Assembly (NCBI GenBank): GCA_951799425.1
Contig: OX637405.1
Coordinates: 17,519,089-17,583,088, forward strand
Length of the DNA stretch: 64,000 nt
Source of the DNA: Ilex aquifolium
Taxonomy: Eukaryota > Streptophyta > Magnoliopsida > Aquifoliales > Aquifoliaceae
Direction of reading: 5' to 3'
The first letter of the stretch is position 1; the number at the start of each line of letters is the position of its first letter. The notes under the pieces are model-generated. The model had not been told where the DNA came from. It was given only the letters and a program-made list of their open reading frames with translations, and did not search any database. This document shows, in pieces, positions 23,432 to 35,191 of the stretch. Made by a program: the position numbers and the translations under genes.

Positions 23432-23744
23432 TTATGCTCCGTTTGATATGATGAAAAGTTGAAATGATGGAAAGTTAGAATGATGAAAAAGTTGGAGGGA
23501 TAAATAAAATATCATGTTTGGTAAGAGAGGAGAATAGGAATGATGGAAAAGTGAATGGATTAACTTTCATTCCAACTCACCAAAATCAATCCCTCCAAAA
23601 TCGGAAGGAAAGATGATGAAAAGTTAATTATTTATGTTGAGATTTATCTTATTTGTCTATATATCTTTTAACATATACATATATTATGTATACATTAATT
23701 TCACATAAAAATAAAATGATAAAATATGTATTTATATATATATT

Positions 23745-23835
23745 TTTTAAAAAATTTTTAAAAAAAATTAAAAATTAAAAAATAAAAAATAAAAAATAAA
23801 AAATAAAAAATAAAAATAAAAAATTTAAATTAAAA
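23745..23835. repeat. A-rich simple repeat
   Basis: Repeated AAAAATAAAAAAT-type runs, next to the nested hAT insertion. Confidence 0.85.
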
Positions 23836-23857
23836 AAAATATTTTTTCCATCTTAAC

Positions 23858-24450
23858 TAGGGGTGAAAATTTTCGACTCAACATGATGACATGACTAGAT
23901 CTCGACATGAATTTTATGACACGAACTTGAAAATGACCTGACACGCGAATAAGAAATATAAAAGACTCATATTCAGTTCAATCAGTCAAACTCAAAATTG
24001 ACACCATCAACTAGTTTATTTAAAAATAAACACTTTTTCTATTTTCTTGTTTGTATGGTAACACGAACTAATATGTTTAACTAGTATTATAGACATAAAA
24101 TGTTAATTATTTGTAACCATTTATTAAGCACTGACATAATTATTATATAAAAAAGATATTTTTACTTATTGCTATTATATTTATTTAAGTTAATTTTTAG
24201 TTTGTAGAAAAAATATTAACATGGATTCAATTTAGTGAAAATAGAATATTAGCGTTAAATTTTTTATTCAAAGTTTATGTGTGTCAACACGAATACGAAC
24301 ACGACCACGACATGAAAATAAACAGGTTAACTCGCAACTCGACACGACACAATTAGTTAAATGAGTTGAATTAGATTTGACTAATGTTCGACACAAACCC
24401 GTAATGACTCAACATAAATCTGACACGACACGACTCGATTGTCACCCCTA
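23858..24450. mobile_element. hAT-type MITE nested in the Harbinger-like element
   Basis: The ends TAGGGGTGA and TCACCCCTA are exact inverted repeats. The 8-bp flanks ATCTTAAC (23850-23857) and ATCTTAGC (24451-24458) match at 7 of 8 positions, as expected for a hAT target duplication. The interior has reiterated ACGAC/ACACGA phrases and no transposase. Confidence 0.85.
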
Positions 24451-24662
24451 ATCTTAGCCAACACAAAAAAAAAATAAAAATAAAAATTTAGTCATTTTTA
24501 TTTTCCATCCATCCAACCAAACACAAATGAAGGAAAATGTATCATTCCTACTTTATTTTTTTGAAGGATAGAAAGTGTATCCCTTCTACTTTCTATCCAT
24601 CCTATTTTCCATCTTTCCTACCAAACGGAGCATTAAACATCAAGGATAATATTGGTTTTATG

Positions 24663-24927
24663 TAGAGGTGATGCTTTCACCTATTACCTATTAGGCCGCA
24701 CAATTCACCCATAAATTAATAGACTGAGTACCTATATTAATTAATGTGGGGTCCTAAATAGGTTGAGAGGGTTAAGATGGATTACAAATGTGTATTCATT
24801 GGGTTGAATATTTATCTTTATGTTAAATAACAGAAGTAATAAAATCAAATACAAACTAATATATCAAAAAATACATACACTCTAATACACTAAAAAATAT
24901 ACACACATACACTAATATATCAAAACG

Positions 24928-24976
<49 letters not shown>

Positions 24977-26038
24977 ACCAAAATACACACACACACACAC
25001 ACACACACACTAATACACTAAAAAATAAACACATATATACTCGTACATAAAAAAGCGCACACATATATACACAAACATTAGTACACTAGAACATACGCAC
25101 AAATTAATACACTAAAACATACACACACACGCACACACTAATATATCAAAAAATACACACACACATATACAAGTACACCAAAACACAAACACTAAAAATA
25201 CACATAGACACACACTAACACACTAAAATACATACATAAACCGGACCTAGACCCGACCTCAACCTGGACCTTGGACCCGACCTGGACCTGACCCTAGACC
25301 CTGGACCCCAGACTCAGATCCTACACTAGTCCCTGGACCTCGGACTTGGATCCGACCCCGACCCCAGACTAGACGCCGACCTTGGACCCGAAACTGATCT
25401 TGAACCCGACCCCACCCCGGACTTGTATGAGAACCCCGACATTGACCCCAAACACGAACCCCGACCCCGACTTGCGATACGTGTTTATTTTGGTTTAGCA
25501 GTGCGTTTTGTTGTATGCATGTATGTGTGTATTGGGTATTAGTGTGTGTGTGTGTTTTGGTGTATTAGTATGTGTGTATATGATTTGGTGTACTAGTGTG
25601 CCTCTGTGTGTGTATTTTGGTGTACTAGTATATATATATTTTGGTGTATTAATGTGTATATGTATATATTTTGATGTGTTGATGTATGTGTGTATTTTGG
25701 TATAATAGTGTATGTGCATGTGTATTTTGGTATTTTATTAAATATATTTGTATTTTTTGTGTGTTAGTATATGTGTGTGTATTTTTGGTGTATTAGTGTG
25801 TGTGTTTTGGTGTATTAGTGTGTTTAGTTTTTGTTGTGTATTAGCATGTGTTTCATTTGGTGTATTATTATATCTTTATATTAAGAGTTTTAATTATTTT
25901 ATGGGTTAGTGGGTTTAACTCAACCCGTTATGGTCCAGCCCATTATAACTCGCTTATTAAGCGAGTTGAAAATGGATTGGATTTATTTTACACCTAACTT
26001 ATTTTGAACCAACTCAACCCACCCATTTTCCACTTCTA
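24663..26038. mobile_element. hAT-like non-autonomous element containing a huge inverted microsatellite
   Basis: It begins TAGAGGTG and ends CACTTCTA (7 of 8 bases inverted), flanked by a perfect 8-bp duplication GTTTTATG (24655-24662 and 26039-26046). The 1376-bp interior is non-coding and consists largely of CA-rich repeats (24890-25235), GACC-rich repeats (about 25241-25475) and GT-rich repeats (25500-25870). Confidence 0.82.
24890..25870. repeat. Inverted CA/GT minisatellite with GACC-repeat loop
   Basis: The left arm is built of ACACACACTAATACACCAAAA-type units, the right arm of its inverse, TTTTGGTGTATTAGTGTGTG. Between them lies about 235 bp of degenerate GACCCG/GACCTG/GACCCC repeats. 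Pure (CA)n runs occur at about 24936-24970 and 24985-25010. Confidence 0.85.
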
Positions 26039-26046
26039 GTTTTATG

Positions 26047-27343
26047 ACATTAATCAAGGTAAAAATAGGAAAGAAAAAGTTTTTTAGGTTAAGTAACCAA
26101 ATTTTTTAGTTGGTGCACATGTTTAACCATTTTGAGTCATAGTTTAGTACCCAAAAATTAGCAAAAGGTTTCCCCAACTGGTTATAAATTATAAAGAAAG
26201 TATATGTTGAAGGAAAAATACTTGTTGTGGGAGAGATTATGTGGATCTTTCTTCACAATTAAACACATGGGTTGCTAGACACTACCTAGGGGGTGAATAG
26301 GTTAATTAAAATTAAGTTTCAACTAACATCAATTTAAGCCTAATTCTACCACAATTACCTCTTTACACAGTGATATTGCAATTAAGTTTGAGAACCCCCT
26401 TTTTAACAACCATGACCCTTTTAAACCAATGAAGATTCTTGTATTGATTTTGTCAATTTTAATGCTCAACACTCAATCTTTCACGATGATCCCAACCAAA
26501 TGACAACAAACCCAACCATGCAATTATGTATGATATGAATATTCAATGAATAAGTTTGTCAAAAATATAGTGCCCATGTGTGCTCAAATTTCAAGTGTAT
26601 ATGTAAAAAAATAAAGAACATAAGCAATTTATTAATGCGAAAACCTTCCTCAGGAAAAACAACGGGGAACTTTTCTAGGGTTCACCGAAGCCTAATTCAT
26701 TATCCCAAAGTCATTTTATAAGTACTGAAGACTTATATCTCAACCAATACCATAGTTAGATTCTCCATTCCTGCAGTAAACCTCTCCACCGAAAGTTTCT
26801 CTTCGACGTTATGCATAGCTTCAATTGAACTCCCTGTCGTATGGTTTGTTTAGGCCTCGAGTGATCTTCTCCGCCAAGATCCTTGTTATCCACACTTCCA
26901 ATGGGTATAGTTTAACCAATCAAGTTCTTCTTCTCCAAGGTGTGAGATTTGATAGTAATAACAAGATAGTAGCCTTTGAATTTTAGGGATCTAGGGTTAT
27001 TGTGAGATCTCTTAAGGTTTAGAGCTAAGAAATAAGGTCACAAAAGAGATACCCTAGCTTGAGAAGGCTCTCTCTATTTATAGGCTCATAATAGGATTTG
27101 TCTTGGGGTCCAAGAAAACACAAAGTTGTTGCGAATAACCGCTCGAGCAGTGGGAGGATGGTGGTCACTGGAATGAAATTTAGAATCAAACCAGAACTAC
27201 ATAGCAAGGACCACTCGAGCAACCTCAGGATCGCTCGAGCGACTTGAGAGAGACCTAGAGGACGATCCTCTCGCCCACACTTAGCCTTTTCCCAAATTTT
27301 TTTCCTAAGTCTTTAGAGATCACTCTAGCGAAGACTAGTGAAT
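26047..27343. mobile_element. Unclassified LTR-like region (Tekay insertion target)
   Basis: Non-coding. The phrase ACTACCTAGGGGGTGAATAGG near 26282 and GCGAAAACCTTCCTCAGG near 26638 are of a kind repeated around plant retroelements. GCTCGAGC palindromes occur near 27141, 27213 and 27232, the last two about 20 bp apart. The text continues past the Tekay element at 38003. No boundaries fixed. Confidence 0.4.
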
Positions 27344-27737
27344 ATAGATGTAAAACCCGAGGTAATTTAAACTTTTGAGAAAAATGGCAAAACGGTAAAT
27401 TGCCATTACGGTACAGGTTGTAAACCTGAATTTTTCTAGAACTCGGATGACGAAACGGACCTCACCGTTGGATTCGTCTAGCGAAATCTAGTTATCCTGT
27501 CAAATTTCATTAAATTCCGAGTTAGTCGGATTTTTCGCGTTTTACGAGACGAACGGGCCTCGGGTGACCCCGTACACGAAATTTTTATAAAATTTTAAAG
27601 TTTGGGGAAATATTAGAGGCAAGTAAAAATAAAAATATTTTGAACTCGAACCGGAGCGAAATTTAATCGTTTCGGGATTAAAACGAACCCGGAAGTAAAA
27701 GGGACGTGTGGCCAATTGTGGACCAAGTATTCTAAAA

Positions 27738-27745
27738 TATAAATA
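27738..27745 (+). promoter_or_regulatory. TATA box of the Tekay LTR
   Basis: TATAAATA followed by GGGGG, about 390 bp into the LTR. The same motif is at 35581-35588 in the 3' LTR. Confidence 0.65.
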
Positions 27746-29525
27746 GGGGGAAAAATTAGATTTTTCCCATGGTTCAGCCGCTTGCACAGCCGATAGAAAA
27801 GAGGAGAGGGAGAGAGCTTGAAATCTTCACTTCTCTCTACGATCTAGAAGGCTACGAAGCTCGGATCCATTCGGGCCAAGAAGTAAAGTCGGTCTCCTCG
27901 TCGAAGGTTACGACCACGTACCAAAAACGAAGGTTTTCACCGAAGGAAAAAGGGGCGGGATTTTGAGAGCTTAAGATTGGGCTCGGGTTTGAGTTCTAAG
28001 AGCTTCTCCACGTCGTTCCTCACGCTTCAAGAGGTAGAGTTCCTTCCTACTTGGGATTATTTTACAACTTAGGTTGTTATATGTAATGTGAATGTAGTAT
28101 AATGAGCATGTTGATTATCAATGTTGTGAAATTGATGGGTAGTTGGATAAGTTCATTATCAATGACTTGTTGTTGAGAAATTGATGGAATTTGGTGATGG
28201 GTAAAACGGGTATATGAAATTAACCCAATTTAAGTGAAATCCCTAACTTGGGAAGTGATGGGTTGCAATTGTTTGTGTAAATCCATGGAATAGTGTGGTG
28301 GGCATGAATTGTGATTATCATGCGGGCATGTGAAATTGCTCTAATGTGAAATTATGTGAATTATTGGCATATGCTATGGGATGATATGTTTGTAAATAAA
28401 TGTTGAGTATGAAAATGATAAGTTATGTTAATTGATATATTGACATGGCTATGGAGTTGGTAATTATATGCTTAGGATATAAATTGCTATGATTATGTTA
28501 GAATAAGATAAATGTTGCTCACATGACATTCATTACATGGGGCATGACATTGAAGTAGTATTGGTGCATTACAATGCATGTGTACACAAACATCGCATTA
28601 TGGGTGTGGGTGCATGGTTGAGTTCAAACACCACATAGGTGGATGATGGTGGGCTCGGGAAAGTTGGATTGAACATCCGGCTGAGTCTCATGGTTCATGG
28701 AAAAAGGAATTTGGGTCGGGGTAGTAAGAAGGGCTAGACTCGCCCTCGGGTGTGAGACCCGGTGTGACGGATACGCACTTCCGTTGGTATCATAGTCCAT
28801 AAAGTGTGTCGGTGTACGCGGAACCGTTGGTGGAAGTCCATGAATTCCGTGTCGGTTGGGCGACCGTTGGTGCAAGTCCATAAAGACCCACCCCAAAGAA
28901 AGACCCGGGTGTTTTAAATGATAGTCATTGTGTGTGAATTAACAATGGCGGGGGCTTGGAAAAAGCCCGATTTTAAACTCATGGCATTGTATGGGGGATA
29001 GGAGCCGGTGAGGGCTCGGATTGAGTTGCATGGGAGAGTCTCATCCCATTTCATGGCATTACATGCTAGAAATCCAACATTTGAATAGTATGTTGTGGTT
29101 GTGATGTTGTTGGTGTGAAGTGTTGCATGAACATTGCATATGCACTTAGGTTGGGGAGTAGCCCTTGTAGGAAATACTCTACTGGGCGTGGCTCACCCTT
29201 TATGGGAAACATATTTCAGGTACGGGACACCCCTTCGAGGAAGGACCTTATATGGGACCCCAAGGATGAAGAAAGCCGGAATGTGGCTTCTATTTTGAAG
29301 TTGTGTAAAACTTTTGACAAACACATACGTTGGCTTGTAAATATATGAAAATTCCGCTTTTGATGTATATATATTATGGAATGAATTGTAATAGAGATTG
29401 TATGAGTTGGGTATTATATGGAAAATCTCATTAAACATGTATTGAATGAGTTTGGAGTGTATGGGGTAGCTTTAAGGATGGTTTGGAGGGGGAAGAAATC
29501 CATTTTTATGCTCACAGTCTGAAAA

Positions 29526-29917
29526 CCTACCGGAAGGTGTGTGTCGGCCTTCCGGAAGGTTTTGCTAAAAACCCCAGCTTGCCTTGCTCACAGCTAATAC
29601 CTTCCGGAAGGTTTTGCCCACTGGAATGAACCTTCCGGAAGATTTTAGCTACTGGAGTAAAACCTACCGGAAGGACTTGTCTACTGGAGTGGACCTTCCG
29701 GAAGGTTTTGCCTTGGGTTTCTTTTTGACTGCCGAGTTCTTCCGGAAGGTTTTGTTTTCTGGAATGAACCTTCCGGAAGGTTTTGGCTACTGGAATGGAC
29801 CTTCCGGAAGGTTTTTGCTACTGATGTCGACCTTCCGGAAGTTCTTGAAATTGATCTTTTTCATGTAACAGTTCCTTCAGTGACCTTCCGGTAGGTGTAT
29901 GTCGACCTTCCGGAAGG
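29526..29917. repeat. CCTTCCGGAAGG palindrome array (5' LTR)
   Basis: Twelve 12-bp palindromes, exact or with one or two changes, start at 29526, 29548, 29600, 29631, 29663, 29694, 29738, 29769, 29800, 29831, 29884 and 29906. The steps are 22, 52, 31, 32, 31, 44, 31, 31, 31, 53 and 22 bp. Spacers share phrases such as TTTTG and CTACTGGA(A/G)TGGA. A second copy lies 7843 bp later in the 3' LTR. Confidence 0.95.
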
Positions 29918-30157
29918 TTTTTCCAAAAACTTGAAATTTTCAAAATGCTTAGCCATGCTTTTGGGCTTTGTTTTCTTTGGCTTCTATGACATAAATGGAC
30001 ATAAATGGAGGTATAATTGACCTTGTGGATGGTAAATCTGATTAAAAGCATGTGAGTGACGTGGTGTCGGGTTATACGACTATCACGAGTATTTCCGCGG
30101 GTTGACGGATGGTCAACGGTTAATAAAGGACCCCCGGGTTCTTGGGGTGTCACAGCT

Positions 30158-30169
30158 TGGTATCAGAGC
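30158..30169 (+). other. Primer-binding site (initiator tRNA-Met)
   Basis: TGGTATCAGAGC begins 3 bp after the LTR end and is the standard complement of the plant initiator tRNA-Met 3' end. Minus-strand synthesis starts here. Confidence 0.95.
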
Positions 30170-30510
30170 ATAGGTATACGATTTACCTAGGGCTTGATGG
30201 GGCATGGGTCTAGACCATTGCATTCATTGTACATTACATGTTATGTGCTTAAATTGCTACATGTTATGTGATGTGTGATATGTGTATTATATGCATGGTA
30301 AAACGTGTATGAAAAATGGGCACACTAGGGTTAGAGAACTTAACCTTGGGAGTGGGAAAGCAAATGAACGGGAAAGTTCAAGCGTAAGGGTCCACTATTG
30401 GAGGCATGCGCTCTACTAGTGAGACAATGAGAAAGATTTAAATGTCTTAACTTGGGTCCCTACTTCGGGGTACTAAGTTAGTGTACCATTGCCATTTGAC
30501 GTGTGTGTAG

Positions 30511-33500
30511 ATGGCAAGTGGAAGGAGAGGACGTCGGGGAGGTGGACGGAACAATAACCAACCACCACCGGTCTTCGATCAGCAAGCATTTACGGAAGCC
30601 ATGGGTATGATGGCGGCTACTGTTGCACAAGCTAGTGCAAGTGCCGGGCATGGAGGTGCGAGTAACCTCCAACAGTTTAAAGCACACAAACCTCCAGTCT
30701 TCATGGGAGGGGCGGACCCGATGGTGGCCGACCATTGGTTCCGGCAAGTCAACAAGATCTTAGGGGCGATGGAGGTCACCTCAGACGCTACTAAGATAAG
30801 GCTAGCTGCATTCCAGCTAGAAGGAGAAGCCCAATTGTGGTGGGATTGGGTGACGGCCTCGAAGAACTTAGAGGCCATGACATGGGGAGAGTTCAAGGAG
30901 CTCTTCATGGGTAAATATTTCCCAACGGCCGTCCGACATGCAAAGGCCCGAGAGTTTCTAGATTTGAAGCAAGGGTCAATGACGGTGATGGAGTATGTGG
31001 CTAAGTTCACCGAATTAGCCCGATTTGCTGATGATTACGTGGCCACAGATATGGCCAAGGTAAGAAGGTTTGAGGATGGGTTGAAGCTATCCATCCGGGG
31101 AAAGATTGTGGGCCTCCGCCTGCAAGACTTGGACTCTATGGTCGAGACAGCTATGGCCATTGAGAGGGAGGTGGACGATGCTCGAAGCATCCGTGAGGCG
31201 GGTGCTAAGGATAAGAAGAAGGAGGGCCAATCCTCTTCTTCTAGTTCGGGGAAGAAACAGAGGACCTCTGCTCCTCAAGGACAGGGCCGCGGCTATCAAG
31301 GCCAAGGCCAAGGTCAGCTTTCCCAAGGCGGGAGAAACTTCAGGACTACCTACCAGGCGGGCCAGAAGACATGTTTCCATTGCCACCAACCGGGGCATAT
31401 GAAGCGGGATTGTCCGCAGAGGCAAGGATCCCAGAACTATGGGACACCTCAGTCCCAGTCATCAGTGGGACAGTCACAGACACGCCTTGTTCCTCCCTAC
31501 CCCACCACGGGCCAGGGAAACCAGTATCAGTTCCAGGGCGCTACTCAGGCCCCTACCACCTTTCGAGCGGGGACTCCGCAGTCGGGCCAGATGGGCCAAG
31601 GCATGGGTCGAGGCCGAGGACAGGGCATGCAAGCCGGGACTTCGGGGACCCAGGGGCGTGTCTACGCCATTACACCTCAGGCTGAGCCAGTGGACCAGTC
31701 AGTCATTCAGGGTACATTTCTACTTTCTCGCCTATGGACTAAAGTGTTATTTGACTCTGGTGCATCACATTCATTCATTTCTGCATCATGTGTGAGGGAT
31801 TTGGGCTTAGAGGTTGATACCTTGGAGGAGCCGTTATATGTGAATTCACCCCTAGGAGCTAGGGTGTGTGTGAATCAGATATGTCGGGGTTGTGAGCTAG
31901 AGATCTCAGGGATTCTACTCACCGTGGACCTTAGGGTTATGGACATGTCGGAATTCGATGTCATCCTTGGGATGGACTGGTTGGCGGCGTATCGGGTCGT
32001 TATTGATTGTGACAAGAAGAGGGTCACCGCCTATACACCGGACGGTGTTTGTTTCAAGTTTCAGGGGGAAAAGCATGATGCTCTACCTCAAGTCGTGTAT
32101 GATTCACGATGGCATGGGCAATTGATGGGTTGGCTTGCGAGCCTTACACTGGAGGACGAGGCGAGACAAGAATTGGGTCTACCTCGGGTGGTGTGTGAAT
32201 ATGAGGACGTTTTTCCGGACGAGTTACCGGGATTACCTCCCCATAGGGATGTGGACTTTAGCGTTGAGTTGCATCCGGGTACTTCACCCATTTCTATGAC
32301 TCCACATAGGATGGCGCCAGCTGAGTTGCAAGAACTCAAGGTTCAATTACAAGAATTATTGGACAAGGGCTTTATTAGACCGAGTACCTCACCTTGGGGC
32401 GCTCCGGTGCTGTTTGCCAAGAAGAAGGATAAGACCCTTCGATTGTGTATAGACTATCGGCAGTTGAACCGGGTCACCATCAAGAATAGGTACCCTTTGC
32501 CGAGGATCGATGATCTGTTTGATCAGCTGAGGGGAGCGCGGGTCTATTCAAAAATAGATCTCCGCACGGGCTACCATCAGTTGAGGATTAGGGAGTCAGA
32601 TATCCCTAAGACGGCGTTCAGAACGCGGTACGGGCATTTCGAGTTCACGGTGATGCCATTTGGGTTGACGAATGCCCCGGCGGCATTTATAGATCTCATG
32701 CATAGGGTGTTCCAGCCCTATTTAGATCAGTTTGTCGTAGTGTTTGTTGATGACATCCTGATCTACTCCAAGACAGAGGAGGAGCATGAGGGTCACTTAA
32801 GGATTGTTCTCCAGACCTTGAGGGACCACCAGTTGTACGCCAAGTTCAGCAAGTGTGAATTTTGGCTTACGGAGGTGAAATTTTTGGGACACGTGGTGTC
32901 GGCTTCGGGGGTATCAGTTGATCCGGAGAAAGTCGAGGCAGTTATGAGCTGGGAGAGGCCAAGGTCAGTCTTCGAGATACGTAGTTTCTTGGGATTGGCA
33001 GGGTATTACCGGAGGTTCATCGAGGACTTCTCCCGACTAGCCGCACCTATGACTAGATTGACCCGGAAGGAGGTCAAGTTCGAGTGGAATGATTCGTGTG
33101 AGAAGGCATTCCAAGAACTAAAGAGGAGACTCACTTCAGCTCCTATCTTGATTGTTCCAGAAAGGGGACAAAACTACACGATATATTGCGATGCCTCTAA
33201 AGACGGACTGGGTTGTGTCTTGATGCAGTCCGGGAGAGTGGTGGCTTATGGTTCTCGACAGTTGAAGAATCACGAGCAGAATTACCCCACGCATGACATG
33301 GAGTTGGCGGCCGTTGTCTTTGCCTTAAAGGCTTGGCGCCACTATTTGTATGGTGAACGATTTGAAGTGTTTTCGGACCACAAAAGTCTGAAGTACATCT
33401 TCACTCAACGGGACCTCAACATGAGGCAGCGTAGGTGGATGGAGTACCTAGAAGACTATGACTTCACTTTGCATTACCACCCCGGTAAGGCAAATGTGGT

Positions 33501-35097
33501 GGCTGACGCACTTAGTCGGAAGTCACGGGGTGTCTTAGCTAGTGTGGCTTCCCGGGAGTGGCGGATGCTTGAGGCCGTGGGCCAATTTGGGCTGCATTAT
33601 CGGGGTCGGACTCAGGGTGTTTTAGGGAGTTTGGTGGCTACGCCTTCCCTACTGAGCAGAGTGATCGAGTCACAGAGACAGGACTCAGAGTTATCATCCA
33701 TCAGGGACCGAGTGCAGGCGGGTACTGGTGACGAGGGCTGGGCCATTCACTCGGATGACAGTCTTCGGTTTAGGGGAAGGGTAGTGGTTCCCCAGTCGGC
33801 GGAGCTGAGAGAGGAGATCCTCAGGGAGTTCCATTGCTCTCGTTTTGCGGTGCACCCAGGCGGCACGAAGATGTATCATGATCTTCGTCGCCAGTATTAC
33901 TGGAGCGGAATGAAGAGGCAAATTGGCGACTTTGTCAGTAGATGCCTCACATGTCAGCAGATTAAAGCCGAGCACCAGAGGCCAGCAGGGTTGCTCCAGC
34001 CCTTGGAAGTGGCTGAGTGGAAGTGGGAGCACATCACAATGGACTTTGTGACCCACTTGCCACGGACATCACGGGGACATGATGCGGTGTGGGTGATAGT
34101 GGACCGGCTTACGAAGTCGGCACACTTTTTGGCGGTGCGGATGACCTTCACTCTGGAGGAATTCTGCAGGTTGTACATAAGGGAGATAGTCCGGTTGCAT
34201 GGGGTACCCGTGTCTATAGTATCGGATCGGGATCCCAGGTTTACGGCTCACTTTTGGGAGAGTTTCCAGCGAGCCATGGGGACTCAGTTGAGGATGAGCA
34301 CAGCCTACCATCCCCAAACGGACGGTCAGTCGGAGAGGACCATCCAGACATTAGAGGACATGCTACGGGCATGCGTCCTAGATCTCAAGGGTAGCTGGGA
34401 AGAGCATTTGCCCTTAGTGGAATTCGCCTACAATAACAGTTATCAGGCGAGCATACGGATGGCACCCTATGAGGCGCTTTATGGGAGGCCTTGTCGTTCT
34501 CCGGTTTGTTGGACTGAAGTTGGGGAAAGACCCTCTACGGGTCCAGACTTGATTAGAGACACCTCGGAGAAGGTGAACCTGATAAGGAAGCGTCTTCTCA
34601 CGGCTCAGAGCCGGCAGAAGAGTTACGCCGATAGGCGGCGGCGGCCTCTGGAATTTGAGGTGGGAGACCACGTCTTCTTAAAGGTGATGCCTAAGAGAGG
34701 GGTGATCAGATTCGGCAAGCGGGGAAAACTGTCGCCGAGGTATATTGGGCCCTTTGAGGTGCTTGAGAGAGTTGGCACTGTGGCTTACAGATTGGCGTTA
34801 CCGCCAACTTTATCGGGTGTTCACGCCGTATTCCATGTCTCCATGCTCCGGAAGTATACTCCAGATCCGTCGCATGTTGTGGATTGGGGCGAGCTCATAG
34901 TTGATGCGGATGGGACCTTCGAGGAGGGACCAGTGCGTGTCATGGATAGCCGGGATCAGGTTTTGCGAGGCAAGACCGTGAGGCTTGTAAAGGTGTTGTG
35001 GCAGCACCGAGGGGTGGAGGAGGCAACATGGGAACGTGAGGACACCATACGTGCCAATTATCCTTTCTTATTTGAGGATGGAGGTATATTCTTATAG
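30511..35097 (+). CDS. Tekay-type Gag-Pol polyprotein, intact
   Basis: 1528 residues in one frame, starting [12 protein letters not shown] about 340 bp after the PBS and ending at TAG 35095-35097. Domains in order: Gag capsid (about 50-220), zinc knuckle [14 protein letters not shown] (288-301), protease with DSGASHSF (D415), RT with FVDD (745-748), RNase H beginning [10 protein letters not shown] (D894), integrase with the H2C2 zinc part (H1115, C1145, C1148) and catalytic D1178, D1239, E1275, i.e. DD35E spacing. The GPF/Y module starts at G1413 and a chromodomain-like tail (about 1485-1528, [19 protein letters not shown]) follows. The tail is known in chromoviruses to steer integration into heterochromatin. 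All catalytic residues I checked are present. Confidence 0.96.
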   Translation: MASGRRGRRGGGRNNNQPPPVFDQQAFTEAMGMMAATVAQASASAGHGGASNLQQFKAHKPPVFMGGADPMVADHWFRQVNKILGAMEVTSDATKIRLAAFQLEGEAQLWWDWVTASKNLEAMTWGEFKELFMGKYFPTAVRHAKAREFLDLKQGSMTVMEYVAKFTELARFADDYVATDMAKVRRFEDGLKLSIRGKIVGLRLQDLDSMVETAMAIEREVDDARSIREAGAKDKKKEGQSSSSSSGKKQRTSAPQGQGRGYQGQGQGQLSQGGRNFRTTYQAGQKTCFHCHQPGHMKRDCPQRQGSQNYGTPQSQSSVGQSQTRLVPPYPTTGQGNQYQFQGATQAPTTFRAGTPQSGQMGQGMGRGRGQGMQAGTSGTQGRVYAITPQAEPVDQSVIQGTFLLSRLWTKVLFDSGASHSFISASCVRDLGLEVDTLEEPLYVNSPLGARVCVNQICRGCELEISGILLTVDLRVMDMSEFDVILGMDWLAAYRVVIDCDKKRVTAYTPDGVCFKFQGEKHDALPQVVYDSRWHGQLMGWLASLTLEDEARQELGLPRVVCEYEDVFPDELPGLPPHRDVDFSVELHPGTSPISMTPHRMAPAELQELKVQLQELLDKGFIRPSTSPWGAPVLFAKKKDKTLRLCIDYRQLNRVTIKNRYPLPRIDDLFDQLRGARVYSKIDLRTGYHQLRIRESDIPKTAFRTRYGHFEFTVMPFGLTNAPAAFIDLMHRVFQPYLDQFVVVFVDDILIYSKTEEEHEGHLRIVLQTLRDHQLYAKFSKCEFWLTEVKFLGHVVSASGVSVDPEKVEAVMSWERPRSVFEIRSFLGLAGYYRRFIEDFSRLAAPMTRLTRKEVKFEWNDSCEKAFQELKRRLTSAPILIVPERGQNYTIYCDASKDGLGCVLMQSGRVVAYGSRQLKNHEQNYPTHDMELAAVVFALKAWRHYLYGERFEVFSDHKSLKYIFTQRDLNMRQRRWMEYLEDYDFTLHYHPGKANVVADALSRKSRGVLASVASREWRMLEAVGQFGLHYRGRTQGVLGSLVATPSLLSRVIESQRQDSELSSIRDRVQAGTGDEGWAIHSDDSLRFRGRVVVPQSAELREEILREFHCSRFAVHPGGTKMYHDLRRQYYWSGMKRQIGDFVSRCLTCQQIKAEHQRPAGLLQPLEVAEWKWEHITMDFVTHLPRTSRGHDAVWVIVDRLTKSAHFLAVRMTFTLEEFCRLYIREIVRLHGVPVSIVSDRDPRFTAHFWESFQRAMGTQLRMSTAYHPQTDGQSERTIQTLEDMLRACVLDLKGSWEEHLPLVEFAYNNSYQASIRMAPYEALYGRPCRSPVCWTEVGERPSTGPDLIRDTSEKVNLIRKRLLTAQSRQKSYADRRRRPLEFEVGDHVFLKVMPKRGVIRFGKRGKLSPRYIGPFEVLERVGTVAYRLALPPTLSGVHAVFHVSMLRKYTPDPSHVVDWGELIVDADGTFEEGPVRVMDSRDQVLRGKTVRLVKVLWQHRGVEEATWEREDTIRANYPFLFEDGGIFL

Positions 35098-35178
35098 TCA
35101 TTTAGTATTATATGACTGTTGCATATGCGTGTGATTGTATGTGCATGAGTGTGTGAATTTCGGGGACGAAATTCTTTT

Positions 35179-35191
35179 AAGGGGGGAAGAA
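35179..35191 (+). other. Polypurine tract of the Tekay element
   Basis: AAGGGGGGAAGAA directly before the 3' LTR start at 35192; plus-strand priming site. Confidence 0.92.

Larger units (their letters stand above)
23435..24632. mobile_element. PIF/Harbinger-like miniature element, split by a hAT MITE
   Basis: The ends TGCTCCGTTTG(A/G)TA (23435-23448) and its inverse TACCAAACGGAGCA (24619-24632) form a 14-bp TIR with one mismatch. Both sides are flanked by TTA, the 3-bp target preferred by PIF/Harbinger elements. The subterminal parts are complementary in style (AATGATGGAAAG on the left, CTTTCTATCCATCC on the right). No transposase is present. About 593 bp of the interior is a separate hAT-type insertion. 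Confidence 0.75.
27349..30154 (+). repeat. 5' LTR of the Tekay-type element
   Basis: Runs from TGTAAAACCC to GGTGTCACA. The LTR is unusually long. It holds a TATA box (27738-27745), a long A/T-rich section, and in its last quarter an array of CCGG palindromes (29526-29917). Identical to the 3' copy except for about three substitutions. Confidence 0.95.

Noticed and set aside
24890..25870. CRISPR-like or satellite array
   Set aside because: Plant nuclear context; units are degenerate microsatellites in inverted arms inside a hAT-like element.
29526..29917. CRISPR array because of regular palindromic repeats
   Set aside because: Repeats are 12 bp, spacers 10-19 bp and similar to each other, located in an LTR of a plant retrotransposon; no cas genes.
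29584..30153. Open frames in the LTR with repeated LPEG and TFRK phrases
   Set aside because: They translate the CCTTCCGGAAGG repeat units; palindromes give similar peptides on both strands. The same applies at 37427-37996 and 48329-48691.
31087..34671. Many shorter frames inside the Gag-Pol gene on both strands
   Set aside because: Shadow frames of the 1528-codon gene without domain content.
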